From Haemonchus contortus (taxonomy: Eukaryota; Nematoda; Chromadorea; Rhabditida; Trichostrongylidae), in assembly GCA_000469685.2 (NCBI GenBank), contig LS997563.1:9078940-9142939 (forward strand): a DNA stretch of 64,000 bases, written 5' to 3'. Made by a program: the position numbers and the translations under genes. The notes below the pieces were generated by a model. The model was given only the letters and a program-made list of their open reading frames with translations, did no database searches and was not told the DNA's origin. This document shows, one piece after another, positions 34,920 through 47,927 of this stretch; the first letter of the stretch is position 1, and every line of letters begins with the position of its first letter.

Positions 34920-37900
34920 AAACAAAAACCCGCTAGATCATCTCCATGGGGATATCATCAATCCGGGAGGATTAGCGGCTATCCGATTTCCTAGCGCGGC
35001 CGCTCTGGAAAGGACCATAATTAGGAGATGAGGACAAATTTGCGGCTCATGGCCTTACGATTAGTCACCCACCGGTTGCCCAAAAGTGTCCTTCATAAGT
35101 CCCAAAGGGTTATGACGTGGAATTTGATTCCTTAATGTAAAAAGCCAAGCGTTAGGTAATTGTGAAATGAACTGAATAAGAGGATTCTACCAAGGTAAGC
35201 GTAACGAGCGCTCAGAAAAGGTATGGTCATGGGCCCTCGGATTACATAACCTTGAGATAGGAATCGAAATAGTTATCAATAACACGGTATTTTGAACCCC
35301 TTGCGAGCCGATTGGAAACATACAATTGGATTTACTCTCTAGCTTTCTTGAACCCCATCGCTTGCTCCTCCGAGACGATGGTTCTTCAGCCACCTTTGAC
35401 TTATTTCGGTAGGAAGGTACAAGAACGAAACCAAGAAGTGGCCTATCTCTTCAACGGCCTTTTAAACTACTGCGAACCATATATCAATCAATTGGGACTT
35501 CAGAATTTTCATAACGGCAGTCAGAGAGCAATTTTACTCCTCTGCTGATAGCAAAGGAAGCTCATAGAGTACGATCGAAAAAATTACAGAAGAAAAGAAA
35601 AAATTTTGAATAAGCTCGTCAAATAAGGCAGAAGGGAGGCAGAGCTTTGAATAGAGTTCAAGATCGCGTACCGTGTGGGAATGAAATTAGCGTTCGGAGT
35701 AAGCAATCTGTATAACACAATTGAAATGCAATGTAATAAGTGCGGTTTGGATAGCAAGCCACGTGGCGTAAGTGAACTTTGTGCTTCACCTAAAATATAT
35801 TTTTACTATTGGACTTCCTCAAAAAAAGACTTCCACAAAAATCAATTGACGAAACCTGAACCTGTATAAATACCAAAAACCACCCCAACTCATGAGTTTA
35901 ACGGCTGCTTGGATAGTAGCACACCTGAGGGAGCAGGTCCGAGTTCGTTCGATATCGGAGGTTGAGACTGTACTTTACCTCGACTATCACCTACAGGAGC
36001 TCAGCGACTAATTCTGAGTTGAGCCCAAAAACCAAGATTCACTTTAGCTACACCTATACCTTTTTTGTGATTCCTACTCTTTTTCTGCTCACTTTCATCT
36101 CATTAATGAGCCATACACTTGAAAACGTTGTAAACTACAGAAGAAACTGCGTTTCATTGGGTTCGATCCTTTGGACTAACCTAATGTGAACGATGCTCCA
36201 ACCAATCACACTCCATTTCTGTCCATCCATTACTTTAGACTTTGGTCTACAAGTCAATTGAGGTCGACAAAGGAAGGTACTTAGTTAATGCATCCGGTTC
36301 TGACGAACCTTTTTGTATCTTATTGAACTCTGGTTCGATACGAGTTTTAATTGACAGTTTTTGTAAGGTGAAGGGGAACCTGTTCTGTGGCGACTAACAT
36401 TGGCAACCCCATTAGTAAATCTCTGCCACTTCTCTGAATTTAGTTGTACAGAAAAAAAGCGTCCGATCCCCTCAAAGGCTTTAGTAAGGGGTAAATGAAA
36501 ATCTGGTAAATTGGAGTAAAGCACAAAGCAGAGAACTAGAACTACCCACATGCTCACTTGAAAATGGAAGCGCAACTGAGAACTTAAAAATCATTAGAGA
36601 ATAAATACACAGGTAAAAGAAAAGACTTGGGCAGTATAGTGAAAAAATTGAGTCTTCAATGTCGGGAAACGGAAAGTCGGAAGACGAAATTCCGATCACA
36701 CATAACGAAAACACAGGTCTTGATAAGTCCTGGCTTCTGATGCGCCATGCACTTTGATTCCGAATGCAGTAACAATGAAGACAGTACAAGTCAGTGATCC
36801 TTATTTTCCAGAAGGCTTTTCGAGTGGGTTAGTAAAGAGGATACACACAAAATACCGGAAATGGTAACAGAGGGGTCGGATCACCAGTACAACCGCTCTT
36901 CATGATGGCTTTATAAATAGATGGGAACCGGAACACACATTTAGCGAATCCACGTTTCAATCGAAAAATGCAGAGTACCCACCCATAACCCTTGGAAATG
37001 TTCTGCAGATGTCCCACATTATGCTAATTTAGTATGCTAAAAAGCTCCATTTGCTGACAAAGTACATCTGCACTTCTTTCAACGAGAATGTCTAAAGTGA
37101 TTATGTTTAATCAAAGAAAATTAAGAAGAGATTTAGGTGAAGATGTGAAGCTACACCTCTGCAATAAGCCTTCATATCCGTTCCTCAATCTCCCATCGTT
37201 CACCACATTAGTGATCAGCCCCAAGGGTCAGAATGAAAGCACACTGAACTTGAACTGTCTCCCCTGAGCCAGGTGTATCAGAGCTCTACTTCAAAAGACC
37301 TCAAAACCTATCAGCGACCACTTTATGACTGCTGTGAGGAAATAAAGTCATGACTAAATCAACCACTGGTCGTGGCAGGTTCCTAGGTGTAACAGCATTG
37401 CTACAGAAGTGGAATCAAAGAAATGATCGCTGTCCTTCTGATGCAACCCAAACAGAACCCAAGGCAGCTTTCTTATGATATGCCTAGTCATCCATGGGCC
37501 TCTTATCGAAGCGCACTGAACATCTAGCGGCGACTTGAAGAAGTGATCTTCTTCACAGAATCCGCGAATGGACTGTCCGCTACTCCATTTCCATTTGTCA
37601 TCCACTAAGGTGCCACTTAGGCTGACCACGGTATACCCGTACAAACTGCTTTTTCAGGAAGACACCTAAAAGCGACTCCTGAATGGTCAGATATCCCATA
37701 GTAAGGCTCACACACCAGCAGTTTGTCGTACGTGAAGATCCCATTCAGAGAATTCTTAAATTGCGTAGGTTCACGTGTTTGATCTGATTCATCAGAGAAA
37801 GAAGATTGAGAACTTTCTACAATGCATGGCGTGAGTGAGTTTCACATGAGTACCCTTAAACAAAGTCCGCGATGGAGGACCAATGGTTTGAAATTATGAA

Positions 37901-39000
37901 CTCAGAGAGTGACTAATTTAATGCATTAGTGATTAATTCATCAGATCACTCTCGAAAGCTGATGCCGAGTCAGTTTTTCAACAGGCTGCTAATTTATTTG
38001 CTAGTAGAATGGATGTTTCACTGATACCCAAAGTTGAGTACTCAAGTTTATTTATATGGACGTGGGTAGACTGCATTTTGTAGGAAGGATGACGAGTTTA
38101 GGAAGCGGTCCCATTAGGGCTCCACCATGGATGCGCTTAAATATTAATGAAATTCATAATGCACGTAATTACGCGGTTGCATGCACATATTGTTCCTGGA
38201 ATAGCTGACGCTAATCAAAAACGCTCCATTTGAGATTCCCAGGTGAGCAACAATAGGGTTGGATGGGCATCAATTGAGATCATTAAAGCTCTTCTCCATT
38301 CCAACGGGTTATTCAGTATTAACGGGGCTGGCTTGCTCGGAAAGACTGATAGAAACATCAGCTGGCCTCTGCTTAGGGACCGGGCCGCTTATATTCCTCC
38401 CTGATTCTAGAGAAGTCAAAACATTCCAAGGAGTCCTAAGAAATTGATCAACATCTATTAAGCTAATGGTTATTACGATGGAGGTGGAATTACCATCTGC
38501 TTTACAACAAGAGTTCAACATCGACCAACAGCTGATCAGCCACTTCTTCCATCGTTTTGGATGAAATCAGCTGTAGCTGGAAGCTGAGATCAACTGACAA
38601 AGGAAAAGGCTTAAGAGCAGTGAAATTCAACCTGACTGATCCAATTATATCCCATAACTATATCCAATTATATCCAATTAATATCAATTATTTTTTAGGC
38701 AAAAGACAGCAACACCTAATAAAGCCGATGAGGACGAGTATCAGTGGTCCATCATATGACTCTACCAGTGGCGCTTGAGAGTTGTCTCGCCCGAGTCCCT
38801 GCACGAGTCCTGCAGCCACACTATTCCCTTTGCCACACTATGGTCATAGGATTCTCCCAGCTGTTTTCTCAAAACGTGACGGTTACCATGGCACTGACAT
38901 TAGTATAAACAAAACAACAAACCGGCTTCCAATTAAAAAATTTCGATCGCAAATTTTATAATGCTGTACTGAAAAAACAGCTTTATCATAATGTCCTATA
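34920..39000. other. Mostly no gene; weak ORFs only
   Basis: Candidates are a signal-peptide-like minus ORF at 36285-36551 and minus frames at 37354-37644 and 38309-38521. None has consistent partners. A short AT-rich tandem motif (TATATCCAATTA type) lies near 38.65 kb. Confidence 0.3.
36285..36551 (-). CDS. Possible small secreted protein, hypothetical
   Basis: From the ATG at 36551 the frame begins with a hydrophobic stretch (MWVVLVLCFVLYSNL) that could be a signal peptide, followed by about 70 hydrophilic, basic residues to a TGA stop. No cysteine framework or domain is recognised. A GTGAGC donor lies just upstream in the antisense-independent context, so the region may be spliced differently. 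Confidence 0.28.
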   Translation of the reverse strand: MWVVLVLCFVLYSNLPDFHLPLTKAFEGIGRFFSVQLNSEKWQRFTNGVANVSRHRTGSPSPYKNCQLKLVSNQSSIRYKKVRQNRMH

Positions 39001-39008
39001 GAATGCAG

Positions 39009-39220
39009 ACACTGGAAGTATTCTCACTCAAAATGACAATGAAGCAATGAAGATCGGTAGGAAAGATCCAAGTTGTCAAGAGAGCATTCGAACTGAGCCG
39101 GTTCCGTTTAATCCCTTCATGGAGAGAGAAATGAGTAAACTCTTCGAAGCTGAGGTGAGTCACCTCAGGGACGGATCTTACTACGACAAAGTTCGAGATT
39201 CTTTCGAAATTGGCCCGTGA
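39009..39220 (+). CDS. Candidate terminal exon, unidentified protein
   Basis: After an acceptor (GAATGCAG) one frame stays open for 70 codons to TGA. It is rich in purine-first codons and strongly protein-like, for example EAMKIGRKDPSCQESIRTEP and FNPFMEREMSKLFEAEVSHL. A GTGAGT donor occurs in frame at 39155, so the exon may end there instead. Upstream exons were not found. No family is recognised. Confidence 0.42.
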
Positions 39221-41296
39221 AGGCGACTAGCGCGTACACTAAAGAAGATTTATGGAACACGACTTCTGCCAGTGCAATGCAGCTGCTGTCGTGGAAGGGT
39301 TGTCACGATTTATGAGCTGTGAACGAGTGAGCGAGATGGCGTTTCGGAAAAAGCCCCGGTGAAAAATAGGTCATTTAGGCATTTGATCACTCAGTATGAA
39401 GGTATGGGATGGTGGACACCTCGAAAAAAACCGTGCTCATGAGAAATGGATGTGGACAATGCTCGGAAACGATGAACGAAAACGAATTTACTGCCGAGAA
39501 AGGAGATGCAATTCGGCATAGAATCTTTTCGAGTCGTCTTGTGAATCTCAAAAATGCCCTGTTTTCAACATAAGAGAGGCAAGAGGAGCACGCTTTTGCT
39601 TAGTTGAACTGCAACTTCTTTACAAACTGAGGGGGGATATGTCTTGAGCACAAAAATTCAATAGGGATCGGAAAAATCTCTTCGGAACTCCCTGATATCC
39701 CTGGGAACCCTGTTGTTTTTGAAAACTGGTCACCATTGTGAAGTAGAACCGGTTACAAGGAAGGGGAAATAAGAGCATTCAGAAGAATTTCAGAAAAACA
39801 TCAGTCACAGCTGAGAGCAGCGGCGAGCGGACAAAAAACCGTGCACGGGCACACATGGGCGCTTGAGATGCGGCGCTTAGGACGAGATCGTGCTGCAAAA
39901 GGCGAGAAGTACTTGCTCTCTTCCTTTTCGAAGGATTACAACAAGTGCTCGCTGACTTAAAAGAACGGTGACATAACGTGCACGACTTTAAATTACAAAT
40001 AGGTTTGCAGCTATATCATAAGTCACTACGCTTCCGTTTGACTTTGCTACTTGAGGCTGTGCTCATAAATCCCATAGAGTACTGGAAACTGCAGTTTTTA
40101 CAATGGCAAGTAGAATGAAAATCAAGTTGGGGAGGGCTTTCCTTGTGCCTCCCGCTCTGACGCTGAGAGCCAAATCGCAGAAAGTTGAGGTTTCTCATGG
40201 ATTGATCACCCGTAAAAGAAGTAAAATTCATTCTGGATCAAGTAGATAGAGATTTTCCTATCAGTTCAAAAAGCAAAGGGCCGTGGGTACTTGAGCCCTT
40301 CAACACACTGAAACATCTGGGAGAACATGACGAAAGGTTAATGTCTAGCTGAGAGAGCGCAGGCAAGGGCAGAAAATAAGTGTCTCCACCATTTTCCAAC
40401 TCCAATCTCACAAAGATTGGATACGTATTGATCGAGAAAACTGGGAAATATTCATTTGAGAGCCAAGGAAAAGTTATGAGAGGGAACGATGACTGGGGAA
40501 GTCTTCTAATCACGGAATAGTCGAGGCGCTTCTGGCCCTTTTCGCGGTTCTTTCAAATGCGAAGCGCGGGAGGAGCAGATTAAACAAATCGATAAGCCTC
40601 CACGCCTTGGCAGAATTCCCGGAGTTTTCTAACGGATCTGATTGCTCAAATCTTCTCCATGGCTTGACACCAACCACAGATAGGGCCTTATTTTGAAGTA
40701 TGTACATAACAACAGAACTAGAAAGTTTGAGAGCTGAATTACAACTAGAGTACAAGTTACGATAGTACTACAACAATTGATGTAGTAGAATGGAAAGGAC
40801 TGGAGACGATAGTAGTGTACGAGAGTTAAATATGCAAGAAAATTAACAAAATAATAACAAATGGAATAAATTCGGATTCTGACTACTGTGGACGATTATT
40901 GATCCGAACAATGGGGAGTGACGCCCGTCTGATTTCTGATCATGTTTCAACATGTTTACGATATGCTTCATACACGAGTTGGGCATTGCCTGCTGCGTTC
41001 ATTTACCGTCAACTGTCCAACTGGTGATAACACGTTAGGAATCACATGTATGTCATCGGTGATGTCTACTCGTTCGATCACACGTGACTGTCACGCGATT
41101 TCGCGGAAAAAATGAGAAGTATATTACTGCGGAGGCGATAACTTCATCATGAAGAGTTCCAGATGGGAAAAACTGCCGCGAACCGGGTAAAGGAGCTGGC
41201 GTGAGAGGCCTTACCTGATTCGATATGAAATGAAGTGTGAATACAGAGCTAAAGTGTTCTAAAATTCATTAGCATAGTGGTTTCAATAATTCGATA

Positions 41297-41689
41297 GTGA
41301 AGTCAGTAGACTCTCTTAGAACTCGACAGTTTAGTAGCATCTTAAGTATTTGTGTTGCCAGGAAACAGAAAAAAACAGAAACAAAATTTATTAGAAGCCC
41401 TAGCCAAAAATTATCGAAGGCCCTGTTCGCGGTGGATATGAGTCCATTTAAGTTGACAAATGCCTCAAAGGAAGCAACCTTACAAGACAGTTGTCAATTA
41501 ACAACGGCCACGGATTGCCGTCGGCAGTTTTGCCATGCACTTCGTTTTGGAGAGAATCTCATAGAATCCTTCCGATCCGCTGATTCGCTATACTGTACTT
41601 CTAAAAGTCATATAGAGTATTGCTCGAGGCTAGAATTTAAAAAAAAAGAGAGAAAAGAAGAGAAAATCAACTGCTACAGGGAGTCTTGA
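41297..41689 (+). CDS. 130-codon ORF, hypothetical
   Basis: An ATG-initiated, uninterrupted frame that is basic and Ser/Lys-rich and ends in a Lys/Glu cluster (KKKERKEEKINCYRES). It has no signal peptide, no helix and no recognised domain, and no AATAAA closely follows. Length is the only argument for it. Confidence 0.27.
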   Translation: MKSVDSLRTRQFSSILSICVARKQKKTETKFIRSPSQKLSKALFAVDMSPFKLTNASKEATLQDSCQLTTATDCRRQFCHALRFGENLIESFRSADSLYCTSKSHIEYCSRLEFKKKERKEEKINCYRES

Positions 41690-42939
41690 ATATGCCGAAC
41701 ATGGAACCAGTCTTACGTCCATAGTTCGGAATAAGCTAGGCAACGGGTGCCGTGCAGGCATTTGTGATTTATGGTATGTATCGCTTAATAACCCTTGTAA
41801 TATATACCAACTTCACATCGGGCAAAACCTCATAAGCTCGTGGGCACCCATTGCATGGGCTGTATGTGCACCGTCATGGTTCCGAGTGGAAGTCAGATGC
41901 GGGGCCCATCCCGATCGGTCAAAAGCAACCTTCTATCTTCATATGGCAACAATCGAAATCTCTAGACAATATAGTCAAGTAAGGTCTGTGAGTAGCCACT
42001 AAACGCAGCGTTCATACTTCTAAGAAGATGCCAAAATTGTGAGCGATCGTGAAACTTCCGAGTCAGGACGACCATAGATGGGATCGAAGAGACACAGATG
42101 AGCAATGTGACTGAGTAAGAGCCCCCAAGACCGGAAACCGGAAATTCTTCTCGGGAATCCCCGAGTGTTCGGCGTTCTTTGACAAGGCAGCTAAGGCAAT
42201 CGTTTCACGACCAACTATCGCGCAAACGCAATTAGAATTAGGGGTACGACACAGTCGATGCTAAATTAGAGGGGAGTGAGCACGATGTTTGCGGGCATTA
42301 GTGGCGATCTCTAGAGCGTTTCCCCAATGTTGGCACTTCACGAAAGGGAAATATCTTGGAAAGTGCCATTTCCGGCAGAATCGGAGCGTAAACCATTGGC
42401 GGAAATGAGCTTACGATGAGAGGTATACAGAGACAACAGCCATAAAGCATGGCTCAAGTCGTTTGTATCAGATTCTCTCACAATTGCTGGGAAAACAGGT
42501 CGTTGGATGCTCTGAGAAGGGTTGTACATTACCAACAGGTGCAGCCAGCTGGTATTCACCGATTCCACGATAGTTCATTACGTCTTACACCTGACGGGTG
42601 GGCCCAATATTTGCCTGCGCTTTTTACCAAAACCCTTTCGTCCGAACAAATATGCATTGGTCAACGACAAGTTTTTCAATGGGACATGTTCATGGTCAAA
42701 TAGTTGAGTTTTTTCCAAAGATGTGGTAAACAGTCGGAAAATAGAACATTACTCGACGAGGGTGGGAAGTGACAAAGAGGATTTTCTTCTCCCACAATCT
42801 ATACCCCCTTATGGCTACTCCCTTGTGGTGCACGGGGATTTCAGTAGGAGTATTTGAAGTGAAGTCGTTGAAGTTCGAGAAAAGGTGTTCTAGGGAAACG
42901 TAACACAAAGCTCTTACCAAACCCAAATAGCTAAACCTG

Positions 42940-42952
42940 CCCCCCCCCCCCC
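42940..42952. repeat. Poly-C tract, 13 bases
   Basis: An uninterrupted homopolymer in otherwise AT-biased DNA. The length may be inaccurate, as such tracts are error-prone in sequencing. Confidence 0.8.
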
Positions 42953-43544
42953 ACCGTTCCTCCACTCATTTCTCCTACTCCTCACCTTCTCAGTTCCTTT
43001 CCGACGAGTGCTTCCAATCGCAAGAATGTACCTAAGCGCTCTGAGGAAATGGGGAGCCCCAGGACAAATAAGGCAGATCCATGCGTATTCCTGAAAACAC
43101 CTTATAGAATTCTCAATAACCGGAGCTGTTCAGATAGGAAAAGAACTTGATAATTCGAAGGATGATGCAAGAAACAACAGCTTTCAGAAGTACAGGTTCT
43201 GCTCCTTCGACAGTGGCTAATTTTAAATACACCCTTTGGCTCAGTTAACGAAGAATGACAGAGGTTTGTGAAAAACTTGCATTGCATTCAATAGATCCTC
43301 ATCCACGTTAGGATCATCTCGTTGGACAAGTGCTTTTTCACGAATTTGCTTTTAGTTCGAGGCATACGGGATGGGCACACCAGCTTCACTTCCCCCAGTG
43401 AGACCTACCTGATCCAATTATGTACCTTTGGCACCTCCGCTTATCGTTGGAACTCACGTCCTTCGCCCTTCTCACTGTGTGGTCGGTCTTTCGACTCTTT
43501 ACACACCGATAATTCCGAGATGCTTGTGATCCAGGAAAAAAGAG

Positions 43545-43715
43545 ATGACTGAACTACTGCCTTTGTCTTCTACAGACCCACAGCCGTCGTTTTCAATTCT
43601 ACGTTCTTATGCTCAGCAGACTGGAAGATATTATGTTGATGATTCGAAAGTCATGAAATTCAATGAGCCAAAGATCGAAGACGTACTTACTGCGAGCCAG
43701 AATGTAATGGACTAA
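43545..43715 (+). CDS. 57-codon candidate coding exon ending at TAA
   Basis: The frame starts at ATG (a possible acceptor, GATCCAG, lies 11 bases upstream) and encodes MTELLPLSSTDPQPSFSILR followed by a section with GRYYVDDSKVMKFNEPKIED. Codon character is good. It ends at TAA 43713-43715, which overlaps the stop of a predicted minus-strand gene. The real model may be a terminal exon of a longer gene. No family is recognised. Confidence 0.36.
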   Translation: MTELLPLSSTDPQPSFSILRSYAQQTGRYYVDDSKVMKFNEPKIEDVLTASQNVMD

Positions 43716-43998
43716 TTGCTTCCGACTGCACGCTGGAACCTTGAACGCAAATCATCGCCTTGGATTAATTGCTACTTACAGTCTCGTCGACATACGGCGA
43801 TTCCCAGACGGTTAAACCCACAGTCTGCTCACTAATGGCCAGTTTATATGAGGGTTTGAACATACACAGCCCCAGAGGTCGTAGTAAAGATCCAATGAGC
43901 ATATTGAATATGACTGTCAATTGGACACTTTTAATAACAGAAGCCCACATGAGTTCAGCTTGTGTCCTCCGTAGTGGCTCCAGGGCAAGGCAGCAGAG
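43712..43998 (-). CDS. Two candidate terminal exons, possible membrane protein
   Basis: Exon 43998-43780 (acceptor TTGCTCTTTAG, donor GTAAGT) encodes 73 residues with a hydrophobic part (VIFNMLIGSLLRPLGLC) and ends VWESPYVDET. It joins in phase 0, across a 47-nt intron, to a 21-nt exon 43732-43712 that ends in TAG. The LIGSLLRPL motif faintly recalls the end of helix 6 in monocarboxylate transporters, but no other transporter sequence was found. A GTAAGT donor after the small exon allows other splice choices. Function unknown. Confidence 0.35.
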
Positions 43999-44009
43999 CT
44001 AAAGAGCAA

Positions 44010-47000
44010 AAGTCCTTTAGAAGCGAGAAGTCTTACATAAAGAGAATACAATAGTGCTACTAGGTAATCTGTTGAACTCATAGACCATATTTACTTGCCT
44101 GTCTTGGTTTCAATTTGCACTGAGTAAGGTATCGAAGTCTTATGTTATTTTACAGATCCCGCCCATCCCGACTAGGTCACGCCCAGGAATTTTTTGTGTA
44201 ACGTAGCTGGTAGAAAAACCCTTCTTCAATAAGATTATAGTGGTGACGGAAAACTCTAGTAGTGAAAGGCCCTTGCAGCATCTAATGCTCTTTCATGAAA
44301 AAGTTTAAATGGCATGAACAATTCACTCTGAAGGGACTCCGAAGAGCGAGCGCGTGCCTCAGTTGAAGTGACAAATGGCTTGTGATAGGTTCGATGCGGT
44401 TTTTGAGTGCTACTCTGGTATTCCACATGTTACGGTACAAATTATTCGACCCTGGACGTACGACTTGGTTGATTTCTTCGAGAGTGGGCTCTGACCTTGG
44501 AAACATAAGTGATGGTAAGGCAACGTACCATTGCCCGATCTTTGCTCTGCCTTTTTGCCGTTTGTTGTAACGACCGCAGAAAAACGTAGAGGCTCCACAT
44601 TTCTGCAGGCGACATAGGATTTCCCAAGAAAGTTTGAGAACAACATTAATCGTGGTCACATGTGCACGCGGAACGTCTCCACATCTGGTTCCAGGATAGC
44701 TTCCAGATGCTTCTTCGGCAATTTATTAGTGGACAGAGGAAGTTTTATGGAAAAACAAAGCACTTGGTGGGAAGATGTATGCGGCTACGTTTAGACAGAT
44801 AAAACTGTGTCGATGGGATGGCGAAAGGGGGCAGAAATGATTAAGAAGGTTCGGCCAACATGTCGTGAAGCGGATTAATTTCCTCATTTGGCGTAAGGCA
44901 GCCGACACGATCGAGTACACGAAACTGGAGCAAAGATCACCACAGAGTAAGACAATTCATTATCTTTGCTGATTCCATTTTCCCTTTCCAGGCCAATATG
45001 TCTTAGGAAGCATAAATGGAATGTTCCCATTGAGATAAGAAATTTGGCAAAGATGCGAAAAATAAACCCTGAGGAAGCATCTAGAAAAGGGCATTTGCAG
45101 GACTTAGGCATCGCTTCAAAAGTTTGAGTACAGCTGACACAAGCTGACATTCAAGGAAGGGACCGAACATCACAAATGGGGATGGAGCGTGAGTGAGACC
45201 GTCCTCTTGGAATGGATGGCACCTTATTAAAATCATATTTGTAACGTAACGCCTCTGAAGACGAGTTTTGAGATTTTAAAGCTGGCGTTTCATATTCAAA
45301 CCCTCTCAGGGCGACCGAGCTTCCCATATCCTCCAGGTAGGTTGACTGATGCTAAACGCAGACGAGTAGAAAAGCATATCCGTCCAGCTCTTCTTCCAAG
45401 GCTTTCATTGAAAACTTTTTTGAGCTAAAGTTTCGAAGGTTCAAAGTTTTCAGAGCCTGGAATGGTTCAAATCATTGATGACAATCTTATGCGAATTTAG
45501 CCGTGGGAACCAGTACTGGAGACTTACCTATTCAATCAGAGCTGGATTACAGCAAGTCACAATAGAGGCCAAGTACCCCCAAGGTGGTGATAAGTCGTTG
45601 AACGCATGGTCAGTCAGAGGCGAATTGGGAAACAGCGGTCGTTTTACTCATTGTTTTCCGGCAAAATTGCTCCCATGAAGGTGAAGGCATGAAGGTAAGA
45701 GTGACTTGTACTCTATGGGCCACCCTACCTGCCCTGCACTCGGTGCATGTAATGAAGCGATTCAGGCTAACGAGTTACATTTGAAACGTCCAGAATTATG
45801 AGAGGATCCAGTAAAAACTCATTAACAACTGCCGGGGTGTAATATGAGCGTGTTGACAAGAGATCCTAATAAATACGGGTGATTCTGTCAAGGGAAGCAA
45901 TTAGCTAAATGATTGTGTATGACAGGTCGCTAAGCCGTAGCCGCTCATAAACGTAATCAGTGCACGATCAGTGTAAGTGATAATCCTAATCCCTGTCCAG
46001 GAAACCTACGTGGACAAATTGACATTGATATATACGGGAAATTACACTCCCTTCTGGGACCAATCACGAGCACAACCACTTACTAACTATGTATATTGTT
46101 ACTGATTGTTTCCATACGGGAATGGGAGAACATACAGCCCTTCCACCAGGTAGAGAGAATTTAGTCCATCGGCTTGAGTACTTGATAAATGTCACTGATT
46201 ATATTTCAATCCAACTGCCTCGAAACTAGAGAGTGCTATCTTTCGAGAGCATAAGGATGAAGCTGAATATCGTAATCCCGGTCCAGAAACGTGGGCAGCA
46301 GTCTGCTCATCCGTTTCTCGTGAATTGAACATATAACGACATTACAAGTAGCATTAAATTCTCGTCAAAGTCCTAGTAGTGTAGGAGTCCTCCATGATCG
46401 CTTGGAGATTGATGTGAAACGGATTTACTCGCTCGCCTTTGTAATCGCTGAACGTCTTGAAGAGGCGAACGCCTGTAGTAGAAAGAGCTCAGCAAGAACG
46501 CTCTAACCTCTGACGGAAGTATGGATCAGTACTTTGTTCAACGCTGCTACTCAACCAATTTTATATTTGCGCAGTCTGTAAAAAAAGGTGCTTAGCGTCA
46601 AACGACTCTGTAATCCTAAATCTATGGGAACTTGAACGATTTCTGTATTTTCGGAGCGCAAGTCTGGGCAAAGGCGAACGCGGGACGTCTTCTAGAATGA
46701 TTAGAACTACCTCCTTAGGAAGGAGGGGAGTCACTAGAGGAAACTCGCTCATTCCACTAGTGACTTGCATGAAGCCGTTGGGAACATTTCAACATTTCGC
46801 ATCAAGTTAGGCTCGTCTCAATCATGCGTTGAAATGGCAATAGCACTTTGTCACTCTCTCCACTGGCAGCAGACGCAAGAAGTATAAATGATTTGCAGCA
46901 ATGAGAGGAAAACACGAGTGCAGTGAGTGTAGTGCACAACTAAGGAAGCTCACCGGCAAAGGTTCCTAAGCACAAACTATAGCTCAGTACACTTATCCAA

Positions 47001-47200
47001 GCCAAAGGCATAGCCTTGGTCCGTCCGAGACTAGTCCTACCAAACAACCTACTTCAAAAATTACAGCTAACTTAGCTTTTTCTGGTGGGGATCATTCTGA
47101 AAAACGAACTCCACATATGAAGCCGCCACATAAATACCTACTGAGATAAAGGGTTGTAATAAAACAAATTCTCAAAAAAAATGTTTCTTGATCTGCACTT
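44010..47200. other. No convincing gene
   Basis: Minus ORFs at 44282-44659 and 44884-45150 and a plus ORF at 45475-45678 are open but unmatched to any family. Splice partners could not be assigned. Confidence 0.3.
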
Positions 47201-47311
47201 TTCCTTTCAGTGGACGTGATATCCCTGCTGATCTACCTGTCGATGTCGCCCTCGCCGTCTGCGCCCTCCGCATTTATCACTGTCACCGTTTTTTCACTAA
47301 TTCCTCGATTA

Positions 47312-47689
47312 GGGTCCGGGAACTTCTCCCCTAACACGGCGTCGCACACGCCGCACCCGCCGCCTATCGCAGGATTGCGATGGAAGATTGGAGCGCGCAA
47401 TTGGTGTGGTGGGGAGTCCTTTAAACATTTGAATTGGCCGGCCGCTCTCTTCAGTTCCAATGCGATTCTGATCGTCGTTTATATAGGAGGAGTCATTTGA
47501 ATTAATCAAGTCTAATAAACATGAAAACTAAAAAGAAACAGAAGAAAAAACCATAACTTCCAATGGAAAAGCAAGCCAGTCAAGGAAAAATTCCGCGTCC
47601 TATCGATTGGCGGGAGTACGGTAATTGCAGTGACGTTTGCCGCATGCCGCAATGGAGAATGCCGCGATAGGGGAGAAGTTCCGTTACCC
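47312..47689 (+). mobile_element. Mutator-like MITE, copy 1
   Basis: A 378-bp element with terminal inverted repeats: GGGTCCGGGAACTTCTCC at the left and the complement of GGGTAACGGAACTTCTCC at the right. It is flanked by an exact 9-bp direct repeat CCTCGATTA (47303-47311 and 47690-47698), 10 bp with one mismatch. TIRs starting GGG with 9-10-bp target duplications fit the Mutator superfamily. It carries no transposase, so it is non-autonomous. A second copy in opposite orientation is at 57356. Element plus one target copy is 387 bp, a multiple of three. Confidence 0.85.
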
Positions 47690-47927
47690 CCTCGATTATG
47701 AGGAGAAGCCACCTTTTTCGGTTGAACATACCCAAATCCAAAAAAAATCGATTCATCTTCTCCCAAGAGCTTATGGATGACTTCAAATGAGACGTCATTT
47801 TCATCTGCCCTAGACTTCTTCGACATTCAGTCTTTCTCGAAGTTGCCTATTATCGTTTCTAAGCGACCACTAAGGGGCATTTTTTTCGATTTTTAGGTCT
47901 TTTTTCGGAAATTTCTATTTCACTCAC

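Larger units (their letters stand above)
39230..43540. other. No convincing gene
   Basis: Minus ORFs at 40016-40755 and plus/minus overlaps at 42338-42707 are open but without domains or splice agreement. A 13-base poly-C run is at 42940. A 130-codon plus ORF at 41297 is listed separately. Confidence 0.3.

Noticed and set aside
37354..37644. Minus frame with KWKWSSG, WVLFGLHQKDS and DSTSV pieces, suggesting a C-type lectin
   Set aside because: The pieces occur in the wrong order for a C-type lectin domain, the expected cysteines are missing and no splice partners were found.
43640..43784. Alternative minus splicing giving a Cys-rich peptide resembling an insulin-like chain
   Set aside because: The cysteine spacing does not fit insulin A or B chains and it depends on weak internal acceptors.
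47210..47500. 96-codon plus ORF after a TTTCCTTTCAG acceptor
   Set aside because: Most of it lies inside the MITE, and the opposite strand of the flanking part has much better codon character.
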